Virus record (IMG/VR): IMGVR_UViG_3300046007_010222
Coordinates: 1 to 28,346 of that record
DNA: 28,346 bases
Reading direction: 5' to 3' (one strand)
From: a virus
The notes beneath the pieces were generated by a model that saw nothing but the letters and a program-made list of their open reading frames with translations, was not told the DNA's origin and did not search any database. Below are positions 7,500 to 16,024 of the stretch, one piece after another. A program made the translations under genes and the position numbers. Numbering within the stretch: position 1 is the stretch's first letter; the number at the start of each line of letters is the position of its first letter.

Positions 7500-8129
7500 A
7501 TGGCTTTCGACCCGAACCAGCACCCCGACAAGAACTTCGAGCCGCCGACCGCAGGCGACAAGGTGGCCGCGTGGGTACGCGTGGCAACCGAGCAGACCAC
7601 CAAGAACGGCAACCCGTATTTCCCGACGACCCTCGTGATCTTGCAGGACCGCGTCGCGGCGCCCGGCGAGAAGGGCGACAAGGGGTCGCTCCTGTTCGAC
7701 GACGTGATGACGTCGGCGAACATGGGCTGGCGGCTCGCCAAGGTGTGCCGCGCGGTCAAGAACATGGCGCCGTTCGACGAGCGCGATCACAAGGCGATGC
7801 AGAAGCGGCTCATGCTCAACGACGCCGGCGAGGCGGTGGCGGTCGTCGTGACGGTCGCCCGCGAGAGCTACACCAAGAACGACGGCACGACCGGCGTGAA
7901 GGCGAAGATCACCGACTTCAAGCCCTACGGCGGCGCGTGGGGCGACGACTTCGACGACCTGATCGAAGCCGGCGAGAAGAAGGCGAAGGAGGCCGCCGAC
8001 AAGGCCGCGGGCAAGCGGTCGGGCGGTGGGTCCGGGTCCAGCGGCGGCGCGCGTCCTGCGCGTCAGGCCGACGACACGGGGATGCCGTTCGACGGCGGCG
8101 GCGCCGACGACAGCGAGATTCCGTTCTAG
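7500..8129 (+). CDS. ssb: phage single-stranded DNA-binding protein (209 aa)
   Basis: An N-terminal beta-rich region of about 145 residues reads like the DUF669-type phage SSB fold. A Lys/Ala/Gly/Ser linker follows, then a C-terminal acidic tip ending DDSEIPF, which matches the DDDIPF interaction tip of bacterial SSBs. It would coat single-stranded DNA and recruit partners. AGGAG lies eight bases before the ATG. The place directly after a Sak4-like ATPase strongly supports the call, because Sak4 proteins act with SSB. The alternative is an unrelated OB-like protein, but the acidic tip argues against that. Confidence 0.78.
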   Translation: MAFDPNQHPDKNFEPPTAGDKVAAWVRVATEQTTKNGNPYFPTTLVILQDRVAAPGEKGDKGSLLFDDVMTSANMGWRLAKVCRAVKNMAPFDERDHKAMQKRLMLNDAGEAVAVVVTVARESYTKNDGTTGVKAKITDFKPYGGAWGDDFDDLIEAGEKKAKEAADKAAGKRSGGGSGSSGGARPARQADDTGMPFDGGGADDSEIPF

Positions 8130-8132
8130 GCG

Positions 8133-8798
8133 ATGGACGAGAACGCCATTTGGTCGGCGCTCTGCGCCTTCCTCCCGGCAGATCGGCGGCGCGCTCTCAC
8201 CGGGGCGCGCCGCGATCGTCTCAGGGCTCGCGTTGCCGAGCACGGCGCCGAGGCCGTGGTTCGTGTCGGCCAGTGGGTCGCCGAGTCGAAGCACGAGCGG
8301 GCCGCGTTCCTGCGCGCGCGCGGCGACGTCGACACGCTACTGTGGCGGTCGAAGTTCCAAGCCTACGCGGAGTTCTCGATGGAGCCTGACGTCGACGTGC
8401 GTGCGATCGCGGCGTTCATGCGCTGGCGGTCGCTGACCGGCTCCGACGTCGAGTTGTCACCCGTCCTTGCCGCTCCGATCTTGTCCGCGATCGAAGCGGT
8501 CGGGTGTCCCGCGACGATCCGGGTGATCGAGTGGGTCCTGCTCGGGCAGGACGACCGGGCGCGGTTCCTGCGCTCGAAGGGCGTCACGTCGCTCGCCGGC
8601 ATCCTGCGGGCCGACAAGCTCCACGGGCGAGTCGATCTCGCAAAAGCGGCGAAACCGACGAGGGTGGACGCGCCGCCCGTTACCCTGTCGGCGGCCACGG
8701 GCTCCCCCGGCGTCGACGAGATCGACCTTGGACCCAACGCCTCGCTCGGCTACGCGCCGACCGACCACCTACGCCGCCCGCGCCGCCCGGCGACCTAA
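8133..8798 (+). CDS. hypothetical protein with a duplicated WxxFLR-type motif (221 aa)
   Basis: No full-length family is recognised. Two stretches resemble each other: about 43-77 (VGQWVAESKHERAAFLRARG...LLWRSKF) and about 129-164 (VIEWVLLGQDDRARFLRSKG...ILRADKL). Each has a helix with W, then a D/E-rich turn, FLR, and a short helix ending K-F/L. This resembles the C-terminal motif of some phage replisome organisers and helicase loaders (W..D....LRP.TLxR..KF), which is inference only. Location between SSB and methylase/primase-helicase fits a replication accessory role. The start is only three bases after the SSB stop. Confidence 0.6.
   Translation: MDENAIWSALCAFLPADRRRALTGARRDRLRARVAEHGAEAVVRVGQWVAESKHERAAFLRARGDVDTLLWRSKFQAYAEFSMEPDVDVRAIAAFMRWRSLTGSDVELSPVLAAPILSAIEAVGCPATIRVIEWVLLGQDDRARFLRSKGVTSLAGILRADKLHGRVDLAKAAKPTRVDAPPVTLSAATGSPGVDEIDLGPNASLGYAPTDHLRRPRRPAT
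8676..8685 (+). promoter_or_regulatory. CCCGTTACC motif inside the upstream gene
   Basis: CCCGTTACCC inside the 3' part of the 8133-8798 gene, about 123 bases before the methylase start at 8808. This spacing is outside the tight group, so the assignment is weak. Confidence 0.25.
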
Positions 8799-8807
8799 CG
8801 AGGAAAT

Positions 8808-9860
8808 ATGACGAAGCACGCCCTGAGCGCCGGGACGATCCACGTCGGCGACTGGCTCGAAGCCGACCTCGCCCCCGGCTACACCCTCGCGATCGTGGAC
8901 GGCCCCTACGGCATGGGAAAGGCGGCATGGGATCGCGTGAGCATTGACGACCTCGCCGACTGGTACGCGCCGCACGTCGCCCGCGTGTCCGCCCTGCTCG
9001 CCCCGTCGGCGTCGGTCTACCTGTGGAACACCGCCGAGGGGTGGTCGCGGCTCGACCCGGTGATGCGGGCGGCGGGGTGGACGTTTCGGGCGCTGGTGAC
9101 GTGGGACAAGGGGATCGCCTCGCTTGCAGGGAAGGGCGTCGAGGCGCTGACCGGGTGGCCCGACGTGACGGAAGTGGCTGGGTTCTACCAGCGGGAACCC
9201 AGCGAGGTTGATCTGTGGAATCGGCGCGGAGACGCGCACCCCGTTCGGCGGTATCTCGACGAAGCGCGAGAGCGCGCCGGGCTCACGAACGCGCAGGTGG
9301 ACGACGCGATCGGGGTTCGCGGAATGGCGAGACACTGGTTCTCGTGGACGCAGTGGTGCCTTCCGAGCCCGGAGCGATACGCGCAACTTCAGCGACTTCT
9401 TCCCGGTCTTGATCGAGAACTTGGCGATCTTCGCGCCGAACACGCGGACATATGGGCTCGACATCGTTCAGAGTGGGAGCAGATCAGGGCGCCATTCGCC
9501 CCCCCAATGGCGACCACGAATGTTTGGGCTGAACTGCCCGTTGCCGGCCCGGAACGGCTTCGTCTCGCTGACGGTTCGCCTCTCCACCAATGCCAAAAGC
9601 CCCTGCTGTTCGCCGAGCGCATGATCCGCGCCTCGACCCGCCCCGGTGAGCGCGTGCTCGTCCCGTTCGGCGGCACCTGTCGCGAGGCTGTGATCTGCGA
9701 GTGGCTGGCGCGAACGACGCCGGCCGATGCGCGCGGCTACGACGTGTGCGAACTGAACGCGGACGGGGTGGACTACATCGGGCCGGTGCTCGCGCAGATA
9801 CGCGGGGAGGACATGCGACCGAGGGCGGCGGGACAGGTCCGGTTGTTCGGGGGCTCCTGA
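8808..9860 (+). CDS. DNA methyltransferase with a DGPY catalytic motif (350 aa)
   Basis: LAIVDGPYGMG (D31-G32-P33-Y34) aligns with the DPPY catalytic motif IV of N4-cytosine/N6-adenine methylases, but the first Pro is Gly. A C-terminal QKPLLFAERMI helix and VLVPFGGTCREAV (near 285) match the target-side helix and the SAM-binding FxGxG motif in circularly permuted (beta-class) order. The middle (about 130-215) contains an HTH-like stretch (LTNAQVDDAIGV) that may belong to target recognition. AGGAAAT precedes the ATG. Likely an orphan methylase that protects phage DNA. The family is firm; base specificity is unknown. Confidence 0.82.
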   Translation: MTKHALSAGTIHVGDWLEADLAPGYTLAIVDGPYGMGKAAWDRVSIDDLADWYAPHVARVSALLAPSASVYLWNTAEGWSRLDPVMRAAGWTFRALVTWDKGIASLAGKGVEALTGWPDVTEVAGFYQREPSEVDLWNRRGDAHPVRRYLDEARERAGLTNAQVDDAIGVRGMARHWFSWTQWCLPSPERYAQLQRLLPGLDRELGDLRAEHADIWARHRSEWEQIRAPFAPPMATTNVWAELPVAGPERLRLADGSPLHQCQKPLLFAERMIRASTRPGERVLVPFGGTCREAVICEWLARTTPADARGYDVCELNADGVDYIGPVLAQIRGEDMRPRAAGQVRLFGGS

Positions 9861-12115
9861 TGTCGTTCCCGAAGCACGTTCTCGACGCGATCCGAGATCG
9901 CGCGGACCTCGCCGCCATGATCGGGGTGACCGTCACCCTCCGACGCGAGGGCCGCGACCTCGTCGGCTGCTGCCCGTTCCACAACGAGAAGTCTGCGTCG
10001 TTCCACGTCACGCCGTCGACCGGCCTTTACCATTGTTTCGGCTGTGGCGAGGGCGGCGGCGTGTTCGAGTGGGTCCAGAAGCGCGAGGGCGTGTCGTTCC
10101 CCGACGCGGTCCGCAAGCTGGCCGCCGAGTTGGGCGTCGACCTCGGCAGCGAGCCGGCGAAGCCGAGCGCGGCGCCTGCGGCCCGGCGTGGCCGGGTGCT
10201 CCCGATCGAAGGTGCCGGGAGCGGCGACGCCGGCGGCCGACGGAAGCGGTCGGTGCCGAGCGAGGACGACGAGCAGGGCGACGACGCGCAGCCGGAGGAC
10301 CACAAGGACGCCGAGCACCGGGCGACCAAGCTCAGGGCGTCCGCGGCGTTCCGGGCGCTTCCGTGGGGGCCGGACATCGTCGAGAAGATCGAGGCGACGC
10401 TGTGGGCCGACGACGGCGCGGCGCCGGTCCGCGAGTACCTGCTCAACCGTCGGCGGCTCACGGAGGAGACGCTGTGCGAGTTCGGCGTTGGGGCGGTCGT
10501 CGTTCGCGACGCGAGCGGGAAGGTGCTCGACCTGTGGGCCGCGATCCCAATCTACGACCGGGACAAGCGCGTCCAGAACGTGAAGCTCCGCGCGGTGCCC
10601 GGCCCGTGCCCGGCGTGCGAGTCGAAGGGCTGCGAGCGGTGCGCCGGGACCGGCAAGACGCCGGACAAGCCGAAATACCTCGCGCTCCCTCGTCGCCCCT
10701 TGCCGCTGTTCGGGGCCGACCGGCTCGACGGCAACGCGAAGCACTCGGTCTACGTCACCGAGGGCGAGTTCGACGTGCTCGCGCTCCACCAGTACGGTTG
10801 GACGAGCAACGTCGTGTCGGGCACCGCCGGGGCCGCGAAGTGGGACGACGCATGGCTCGACGAGATCGAACCCTACGAGCAAGCGGTCCTGCTCTACGAC
10901 CCCGACACGGCGGGCGAGAAGGGGGCGGACGCGCTCGCGGGCAAGCTGGGCCGGGACAAGTGCGCGCGGGTGGTCCTGCCGCACAAGGACCCCGGCGAGT
11001 GCGTGGAGCGTGGGATCGCGCGCGAGGTGGTCGAGCGGGCGGTCCGGATGGCGAAGCCGATGACCGGGCTCTCGATCGTCCGGCCGTCGTCGTTCGCGGC
11101 TGAGATCGAAGCGCGGATCGCCGACCCCGAGCGCATGGTCGGGTATGCCACGGGCTCGGCGAAGGTCGACCGGTGCCTCGGCGGCGACCGGCCGGGGCTA
11201 ACGATCGTCACCGGGGACAGCGGCTCGGGCAAGACGACGTTCACCTGTTGGCAGGCATGGGAGCGGGCTCGGATCGGAGTCCCGTCGCTCACGACCGCGT
11301 TCGAGCAGTCGCCCGTCATGTTCGCCGAGAAGCTGCTCCGGCTTCAGATCGGAGGCGACTTCAGCCGGGCGACGCCGGCCGAGCGTGCCGCCGCGTGGGC
11401 GGCCCTCGACGCCTTGCCGCTCTACGTCGTCGGGCACCACGGGCAGACGAACTACGACGACATCCTCGCGACGGTCCGCTACGCGGTGCGGCGGCTCGAC
11501 GTGAAGTTCGCCCTGCTCGATCACCTCGGGTACTTCGTCGACCCGGACGCGAAGGACAAGGTGAACGAGATCGAGCGGGTCGTGAAGGGGCTCGCGCTGG
11601 CGGCGACGTCCGAGGGTTGGGCGTGCTGGCTGGTCGCGCACCCGTCGAACCAGAACATCGCTCAGCAGCGCCGGGTGCAGATGGGCGACCTGAAAGGGGC
11701 GAGTGCGATCCGGCAGGAGGCCGCGGCCGTGATCGTGGTCGAGCGGAACCCGTCGTCGCCGAGCCGGGCGTTCCCGAGCACGAGCCTGCACTTCGACAAG
11801 GTGCGCGCCGAGTGGGGGCTCGCTGGGTCGTCCTGCTGGCTCGCGTTCGATCCCGAGTCGACCCGGTACGCCGACGGCTGGGAGCAGACGCCGATGGGCG
11901 CGCGCCTCGGGGGCAAGCCGCCGCCGAACGCGCCGGGGGCGCCCGTGGACGTCGGGGCCGACGGCGAGGCCCGCACGGGGCCTGTCCGGCGCCGTAGGAC
12001 GGTGCCGGCCGAGGAGGCGGGCGAGGTCGCGCCGCCGAAGCCGGCCGTCCCGTCTTGGCACGACCGGGACGAGCGCGACGACGTCACGCTCGACGCGGAC
12101 GGGATTCCGGTCTGA
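9860..12115 (+). CDS. bifunctional DNA primase-helicase, T7 gp4-like (751 aa)
   Basis: The domains run in order. A CHC2 zinc finger (C38, H41, C59, C62) recognises priming sites. Next comes a primase body with an inserted zinc-ribbon (CPAC...CERCAGTG, about 250-265, DnaJ-like spacing). The TOPRIM core shows VTEGEFD (about 300) and LLYDPDTAG. A DnaB-type helicase domain follows, with Walker A GDSGSGKTT near residue 452. The C-terminus is low-complexity and acidic. It would unwind the fork and lay down primers. The ATG overlaps the methylase stop (TGATG). Length and order match phage primase-helicases. The window also encodes a separate AEP-like primase at 559-2103, which is unusual. Confidence 0.9.
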   Translation: MSFPKHVLDAIRDRADLAAMIGVTVTLRREGRDLVGCCPFHNEKSASFHVTPSTGLYHCFGCGEGGGVFEWVQKREGVSFPDAVRKLAAELGVDLGSEPAKPSAAPAARRGRVLPIEGAGSGDAGGRRKRSVPSEDDEQGDDAQPEDHKDAEHRATKLRASAAFRALPWGPDIVEKIEATLWADDGAAPVREYLLNRRRLTEETLCEFGVGAVVVRDASGKVLDLWAAIPIYDRDKRVQNVKLRAVPGPCPACESKGCERCAGTGKTPDKPKYLALPRRPLPLFGADRLDGNAKHSVYVTEGEFDVLALHQYGWTSNVVSGTAGAAKWDDAWLDEIEPYEQAVLLYDPDTAGEKGADALAGKLGRDKCARVVLPHKDPGECVERGIAREVVERAVRMAKPMTGLSIVRPSSFAAEIEARIADPERMVGYATGSAKVDRCLGGDRPGLTIVTGDSGSGKTTFTCWQAWERARIGVPSLTTAFEQSPVMFAEKLLRLQIGGDFSRATPAERAAAWAALDALPLYVVGHHGQTNYDDILATVRYAVRRLDVKFALLDHLGYFVDPDAKDKVNEIERVVKGLALAATSEGWACWLVAHPSNQNIAQQRRVQMGDLKGASAIRQEAAAVIVVERNPSSPSRAFPSTSLHFDKVRAEWGLAGSSCWLAFDPESTRYADGWEQTPMGARLGGKPPPNAPGAPVDVGADGEARTGPVRRRRTVPAEEAGEVAPPKPAVPSWHDRDERDDVTLDADGIPV

Positions 12116-12138
12116 CGTTCCGCCAACTACGCCGCCCG

Positions 12139-12147
12139 CCCGTTACC
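12139..12147 (+). promoter_or_regulatory. CCCGTTACC start-associated motif
   Basis: An exact CCCGTTACC in the 54-base gap after the primase-helicase, 22 bases before the TTG at 12170. It is non-coding and at the commonest spacing. Confidence 0.45.
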
Positions 12148-12169
12148 TCGCTAGCCACAAGGAGTTCTC

Positions 12170-13123
12170 TTGCCCGTTCCAGACCTGTCGACCTCTCCCG
12201 CGCAGGCGCGCGGCTCCCTTCAGAAGCTCAGCGTGCGGCGCGACCCTGACGGCGCAGGCCCCGACGACCTGCTGTTCGACGCCGACGTGGCTCACATGCT
12301 CGACCCGAACGACGCCGCCGACATGGGCCGGCTCGACGCGGTGGTTCCCGGCGCGGCGACCCTCGCCTCGTCGGCGAGCGGGTCGCAGACCCGCGCTCGG
12401 CTCGCGCACGCGGTCGACCGCGGCGACCGTTGGATCAGCATCGCCGACTCGAACGGCAAGCTGATCGTCAACGCGCGGAAGTCGGAGGTGCGTGGCGTGA
12501 CCGTCCGCGTCGCCGGCCCGCTCGTGACCATGACGGTTCGGCACCGCATCCGGGGGCTCGACCTCGTCGACGCCGCCCGGCTGATGCGGAGCCTCGACGC
12601 CGAGGTCGACTGCGAGGTGGTCGACGCTCAGCAGACCATGTTCCCCGGCGCCGGGGCGGTCGCGGGCCGACGGAGCGCCATCGGGCGCGGCTGGTCCGGC
12701 TCCGGCCCGTCCGGCGTCGGGCTGGTCGTGATCGGCTCGATCGTCGTTCCCGGCGGCGGGCGGCGCGACGTGTGCGGCGTGGTGCAGTCGGTCACTCCCG
12801 ACGCGAGCGGTATCGGCGGCGAAATGCTCTGCGTTCGCGACACGGCGGCCGACGAGCCGGCGGTCTACGTCACGAGCAACGACGTCGCGCAGACGATCGC
12901 GGTGGTCGCGCCCGACGGGCAGACGATCGAGGACGTGCTCGCCGGCTACGTCGCTGGGTGCGCGGCCGACGGGTTCGAGCCGACGTGGGCGGCGCTCGTC
13001 GAGGCCTGCGGGAACCTCTACGCCGAGGACGGCGTCGGGTTCGGCCCGGCCGGCGAGTTCGTGATCGACGACCGGGTGGTGACGCGGGCGCTCGACCTCG
13101 CTCGCGACGAGGCGGCGGCGTAG
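12170..13123 (+). CDS. hypothetical protein (317 aa)
   Basis: The TTG start is chosen because AAGGAG lies five bases upstream and no better start is near. The product is a soluble, mixed alpha/beta protein, acidic overall, with a Gly/Ser/Arg-rich patch around 155-185 that may be a flexible loop. The C-terminal ~80 residues look helical. No catalytic motif, signal peptide or membrane segment is visible, and no family is recognised. It follows the primase-helicase with a CCCGTTACC motif in the gap, which suggests that it has its own control signal. Confidence 0.6.
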   Translation: MPVPDLSTSPAQARGSLQKLSVRRDPDGAGPDDLLFDADVAHMLDPNDAADMGRLDAVVPGAATLASSASGSQTRARLAHAVDRGDRWISIADSNGKLIVNARKSEVRGVTVRVAGPLVTMTVRHRIRGLDLVDAARLMRSLDAEVDCEVVDAQQTMFPGAGAVAGRRSAIGRGWSGSGPSGVGLVVIGSIVVPGGGRRDVCGVVQSVTPDASGIGGEMLCVRDTAADEPAVYVTSNDVAQTIAVVAPDGQTIEDVLAGYVAGCAADGFEPTWAALVEACGNLYAEDGVGFGPAGEFVIDDRVVTRALDLARDEAAA

Positions 13124-13126
13124 CCT

Positions 13127-13405
13127 GTGCGCTGGCGCGTCGTCCGCGACCTGCAGTTCGTCGCCAAGCCCGACGGCGACCCGCGCGAGCGGGTGACGTT
13201 GAAGGCAGGCGTGGTCGTCGAGTCGATCCCGGAGGGGGCGATGCGGGCGGGCGACCTCGTCGCGTGGAAGGCGCATCAGGCCCGGACCGCGCGCGAGGAC
13301 GTCGCAGCGAAGCCGATCGCCGTCGAGTGGCTCGGCAAGGTGCGGCTGCTACGCGCGCCGGGCGACGTGGTCGCCGCGCAGAACGCGCGGCGGCTGCCCG
13401 ATTAG
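13127..13405 (+). CDS. small hypothetical protein (92 aa)
   Basis: The GTG start is three bases after the upstream stop, with only a weak ribosome site, so translation probably depends on the upstream gene. The product is basic and beta-rich at the N-terminus (WRVVRDLQFVAKPDG...VTLKAGVVVESIP) and looks like a small SH3- or OB-like barrel, which is speculative. No recognised family. It converges with the minus-strand gene whose stop is at 13418. Confidence 0.5.
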   Translation: MRWRVVRDLQFVAKPDGDPRERVTLKAGVVVESIPEGAMRAGDLVAWKAHQARTAREDVAAKPIAVEWLGKVRLLRAPGDVVAAQNARRLPD

Positions 13406-13417
13406 GCCGTCCGGCCG

Positions 13418-13684
13418 TTACGCCGCTTCGGCGGCGGCGACGGCGCGCTCGGCGAGGATGACGCCCCACCGGGCGTCGTTGCAGCGGGCGGAGGCGGCGT
13501 CGATGGCGGCGGCGGCCTTGGCGGCGGCGGCGCGCTCGGGGGAGCCGAGGTCCGTGCCGAATGCTGCGGTATATGCGGCGTCGGCCGCGCGAGATGCGCC
13601 GACGGCGTTCGCCTTGGCGGCCTTGGCGGCGCGCTCGGCGGAGGCGAGGGCGAGGAGGGCGGCGGTGAGGTTCGAGGCGTTCAT
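13418..13684 (-). CDS. Ala-rich small protein (88 aa), operator-linked
   Basis: More than a third of the residues are Ala and the whole protein reads as long amphipathic helices, likely a small helical bundle. No family is recognised. Its upstream region is the notable feature: a perfect 17-bp palindrome and a hairpin leader nearly identical to those before the gene starting at 23484. This suggests control by the same regulator. The ATG at 13684-13682 is supported by that shared leader position. The GC-rich codons also allow an open frame on the other strand (13458-13733), which lacks the conserved leader and is taken as a shadow. Confidence 0.6.
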   Translation of the reverse strand: MNASNLTAALLALASAERAAKAAKANAVGASRAADAAYTAAFGTDLGSPERAAAAKAAAAIDAASARCNDARWGVILAERAVAAAEAA

Positions 13685-13694
13685 CTTGTCGTCC

Positions 13695-13758
13695 GGGGTT
13701 GTTCGCGGGTTCCTTCCCGCCCCTCAATCATAACCGGCTATCGGTTATCGTCGAGAAG
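13695..13758 (-). promoter_or_regulatory. operator/promoter and hairpin leader, copy 2
   Basis: Read on the minus strand: a perfect palindrome TAACCG-ATAGC-CGGTTA (13747-13731) overlaps a good -10-like TATGAT, with a possible -35 (TCGACG, 16 bases before it). A leader hairpin follows (GCGGG-AAGGAA-CCCGC, 13720-13705). A 20-base stretch (13704-13723) is identical to 23508-23527. It lies between the leftward gene at 13684 and the rightward helicase at 13826, so it could control both. The identity is seen; regulator and promoter function are inferred. Confidence 0.6.
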
Positions 13759-13800
13759 TTTCTTGCGGATTCGTGAAGAAAGTTTCGAGAGGCCGTCCGA

Positions 13801-13809
13801 CCGTTACCC
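13801..13809 (+). promoter_or_regulatory. CCGTTACCC start-associated motif
   Basis: CCGTTACCC in non-coding DNA 17 bases before the ATG at 13826, just upstream of the AGAGG ribosome site. Confidence 0.4.
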
Positions 13810-13825
13810 GACCGTAGAGGGCGTG

Positions 13826-16024
13826 ATGGCGACGAAGCAGCTTGTGAACTCGGAGCGGCCGTGGACCGCGGGCCTGCTTCGGCGGGCCGAGGAGACGAAC
13901 GAGCCGCTCGCCGACATCGTCGCGGACGTGTTCGCGCCCGGCGGCCCGATGGAGCAGGCCGGGTTCCCGGCGCGCGAGGGTCAGCCTGCGCTCGCCGCGA
14001 TGATCGCCCGGTGCGTCGCGGGCGTCGCGAACGGCGGCGGCTGGCGCATGGGCGAGGCGCCGACGGGGCTCGGGAAGTCGCTCGCCTACTTGATCCCCGG
14101 CCTGCTCGCGACCCGCCGGGCTCGGTCGCGTTGGGACAAGACCGACAAGCGGCCGTGGCGCCTTGCGATCTCGACGGCGAACATCGCCCTGCAGAACCAG
14201 ATCACGAACAAGGACGCCGCGCTCGCCGCCTCGATCCTCGGTGTGAGCACGTCGGTCGCTACCGTCGTCGGCCGGTCGAACTACGTCTGCCCGCTCCGGC
14301 TGAACGAGGCGCGGCTGACGTTCGGCGGGGCGTTCACGACCGCCGAGACGCGGGTTGAGATCGACAAGATCGCCGACTGGTACGACGGGCTCGACGACCC
14401 GTCGAACGCGCACAAGGACCACGCGCCGTTTGCGGTCACGCCGATCGCGTGGGGGAGGTGCTCGACCGACACCGACGGCTGCGCGGCGAAGGGGTGCCCG
14501 CACCACGAGCCGAAGGAGGGGTTCGCCCCGTGCCCGGCCGAAATGGCGAAGGCGGCGGCTGCGGCGGCCGAGATCGTAGTCCTGAACCACGCGTTCCTCT
14601 CGCGCGGCTACCCGGCGCTCGGCCCGACCTCGCTGCTCGTGGTTGACGAGGGGCACGCCTTCGAGGACGCCTGCCGCGGGGCGGGTGAGCGGCGGATCAA
14701 CCGCGGGGCGGCGGCGAGGGCGGCCCGGTTCGCGTCGGAGGTCATGCCGAAGGCGGACGCGCAGCGCCTCGTCGCCGAGCCGTTCCGCGCGACGGTCAGG
14801 GCCGCGCGTACCTACCTCGAAAAGATGGGCGCCAGCCGACCGGGCGAGAAGCGACCGCTGCGGCCGGGCTGGTCGGGCGCGGTCAGGGGCGCGCCGACCG
14901 AGGCCGACTTCGAGGGCGTCCGGCAGGCCGCGGGTGCGATCGAGGCGCTGATGATCGGGCAGTCGGACGACGTCGAGCGCGAGCGCATGAAGCACGCGAT
15001 CGACCAGCTACGGCAACTGCGCGAACGGGCGCTCGCCCTGCTCGACGGTCGGCCGCCGGCTGCGGACGCGAACGCGCTTCCGGGCGAGTGGGCGACGTGG
15101 GCTGAGATCGACGGCAGCATGGACGACGGCGCCGCGCTCGCGTGCGCGCCGGCGGACGCCGGGGCGGTGGTTCAGGCGATCCAGAAGTCGATCCCGCGCT
15201 GCTCGATCACGTCGGCCACGCTCGCGCCCGGCGGGGACGCGGGGCCGACCGAGGCGGCGCTCGGGGCGACGTTCGCCGAGCCGACCCTCCTTCTGCCGAG
15301 CCCGTGGCCTTTGGCTTCGATGGGCGTCCTCGTCGTGCCGGTCGGGCCGAGCACGAAAGACCCGCTCTGGTCCGGCTGGGCCGACCGGTGCGCCGTCGAG
15401 GCGGTCAGAGCGGCGAGGGGACGGACGCTCGTCCTGTGTACGTCGTGGGCGCGGGCGAAGGCGGCGAGCGAGGCGATCCGGTGCGCCGGCCTGCCTTACT
15501 CGCTGCTCGTCCAAGGCGAGGCCGGGCGCGACGTTCTGTCGCGCCGGTTCCGCGACGACACGCACTCGATCCTCGTCGCGACACGCTCGTTCTTCGAGGG
15601 GCTCGACGTGCAGGGCGAGAGCTTGTCCTGCGTCGTGATCGAGAAGCTGCCGTTCGACCCGCCGGGCGACCCGCTCGAAGAAGCCGCCGGCAACGTCGCG
15701 GCGAAACGGATGGGCGGGTCGCCGTTCCTCGCCCGCTCGTTGCCGAAGATGGCGGCGGCGCTCGCGCAGGCGGCGGGCCGGTTGATCCGGTCGCCGACCG
15801 ACCGAGGCGCGATCGTCTGCCTCGACGGGCGCGTGGCCGAGCGGACGAGCATCGGTCAGGCGGCAAGGCGGGCGCTCCCGCCGTTCCCGATCTCAACGCT
15901 GATCGAGGACGTCGGCAACCTGCTCGACGGGCGCCCGCTCCTCCTTGCCGCCAAGGGCTCGCCGGCCGTTACCCCGGACGCAGACGACGGATCGACCGTC
16001 GCCCGCAAGCGGAGGACAGCATGA
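13826..16024 (+). CDS. DinG/XPD-like Fe-S superfamily 2 helicase (732 aa)
   Basis: Walker A is APTGLGKS (78-85), preceded by a REGQ Q-motif-like stretch (50-53). Motif II is DEGH (274-277) in place of DEAH. Between them are cysteines at 155, 212, 219, 224 and 236, in the place of the XPD/DinG 4Fe-4S domain. Motif VI is QAAGRLIRS near residue 648. These 5'-3' helicases unwind forked, R-loop or quadruplex DNA; in a phage the likely use is replication or recombination. ATG 13826 is chosen over upstream in-frame starts because AGAGG and the CCGTTACCC motif lie just before it. It overlaps the epimerase start (ATGA). Confidence 0.87.
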   Translation: MATKQLVNSERPWTAGLLRRAEETNEPLADIVADVFAPGGPMEQAGFPAREGQPALAAMIARCVAGVANGGGWRMGEAPTGLGKSLAYLIPGLLATRRARSRWDKTDKRPWRLAISTANIALQNQITNKDAALAASILGVSTSVATVVGRSNYVCPLRLNEARLTFGGAFTTAETRVEIDKIADWYDGLDDPSNAHKDHAPFAVTPIAWGRCSTDTDGCAAKGCPHHEPKEGFAPCPAEMAKAAAAAAEIVVLNHAFLSRGYPALGPTSLLVVDEGHAFEDACRGAGERRINRGAAARAARFASEVMPKADAQRLVAEPFRATVRAARTYLEKMGASRPGEKRPLRPGWSGAVRGAPTEADFEGVRQAAGAIEALMIGQSDDVERERMKHAIDQLRQLRERALALLDGRPPAADANALPGEWATWAEIDGSMDDGAALACAPADAGAVVQAIQKSIPRCSITSATLAPGGDAGPTEAALGATFAEPTLLLPSPWPLASMGVLVVPVGPSTKDPLWSGWADRCAVEAVRAARGRTLVLCTSWARAKAASEAIRCAGLPYSLLVQGEAGRDVLSRRFRDDTHSILVATRSFFEGLDVQGESLSCVVIEKLPFDPPGDPLEEAAGNVAAKRMGGSPFLARSLPKMAAALAQAAGRLIRSPTDRGAIVCLDGRVAERTSIGQAARRALPPFPISTLIEDVGNLLDGRPLLLAAKGSPAVTPDADDGSTVARKRRTA
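15966..15975 (+). promoter_or_regulatory. CCGTTACC motif before the epimerase gene
   Basis: CCGTTACCCC inside the helicase 3' end, 47 bases before the ATG at 16021. The spacing is longer than in the main group. Confidence 0.3.

Noticed and set aside
13458-13733. rightward 91-aa frame overlapping the Ala-rich gene
   Set aside because: It has no ribosome site, and its 3' end runs through the conserved operator/leader of the minus-strand gene.
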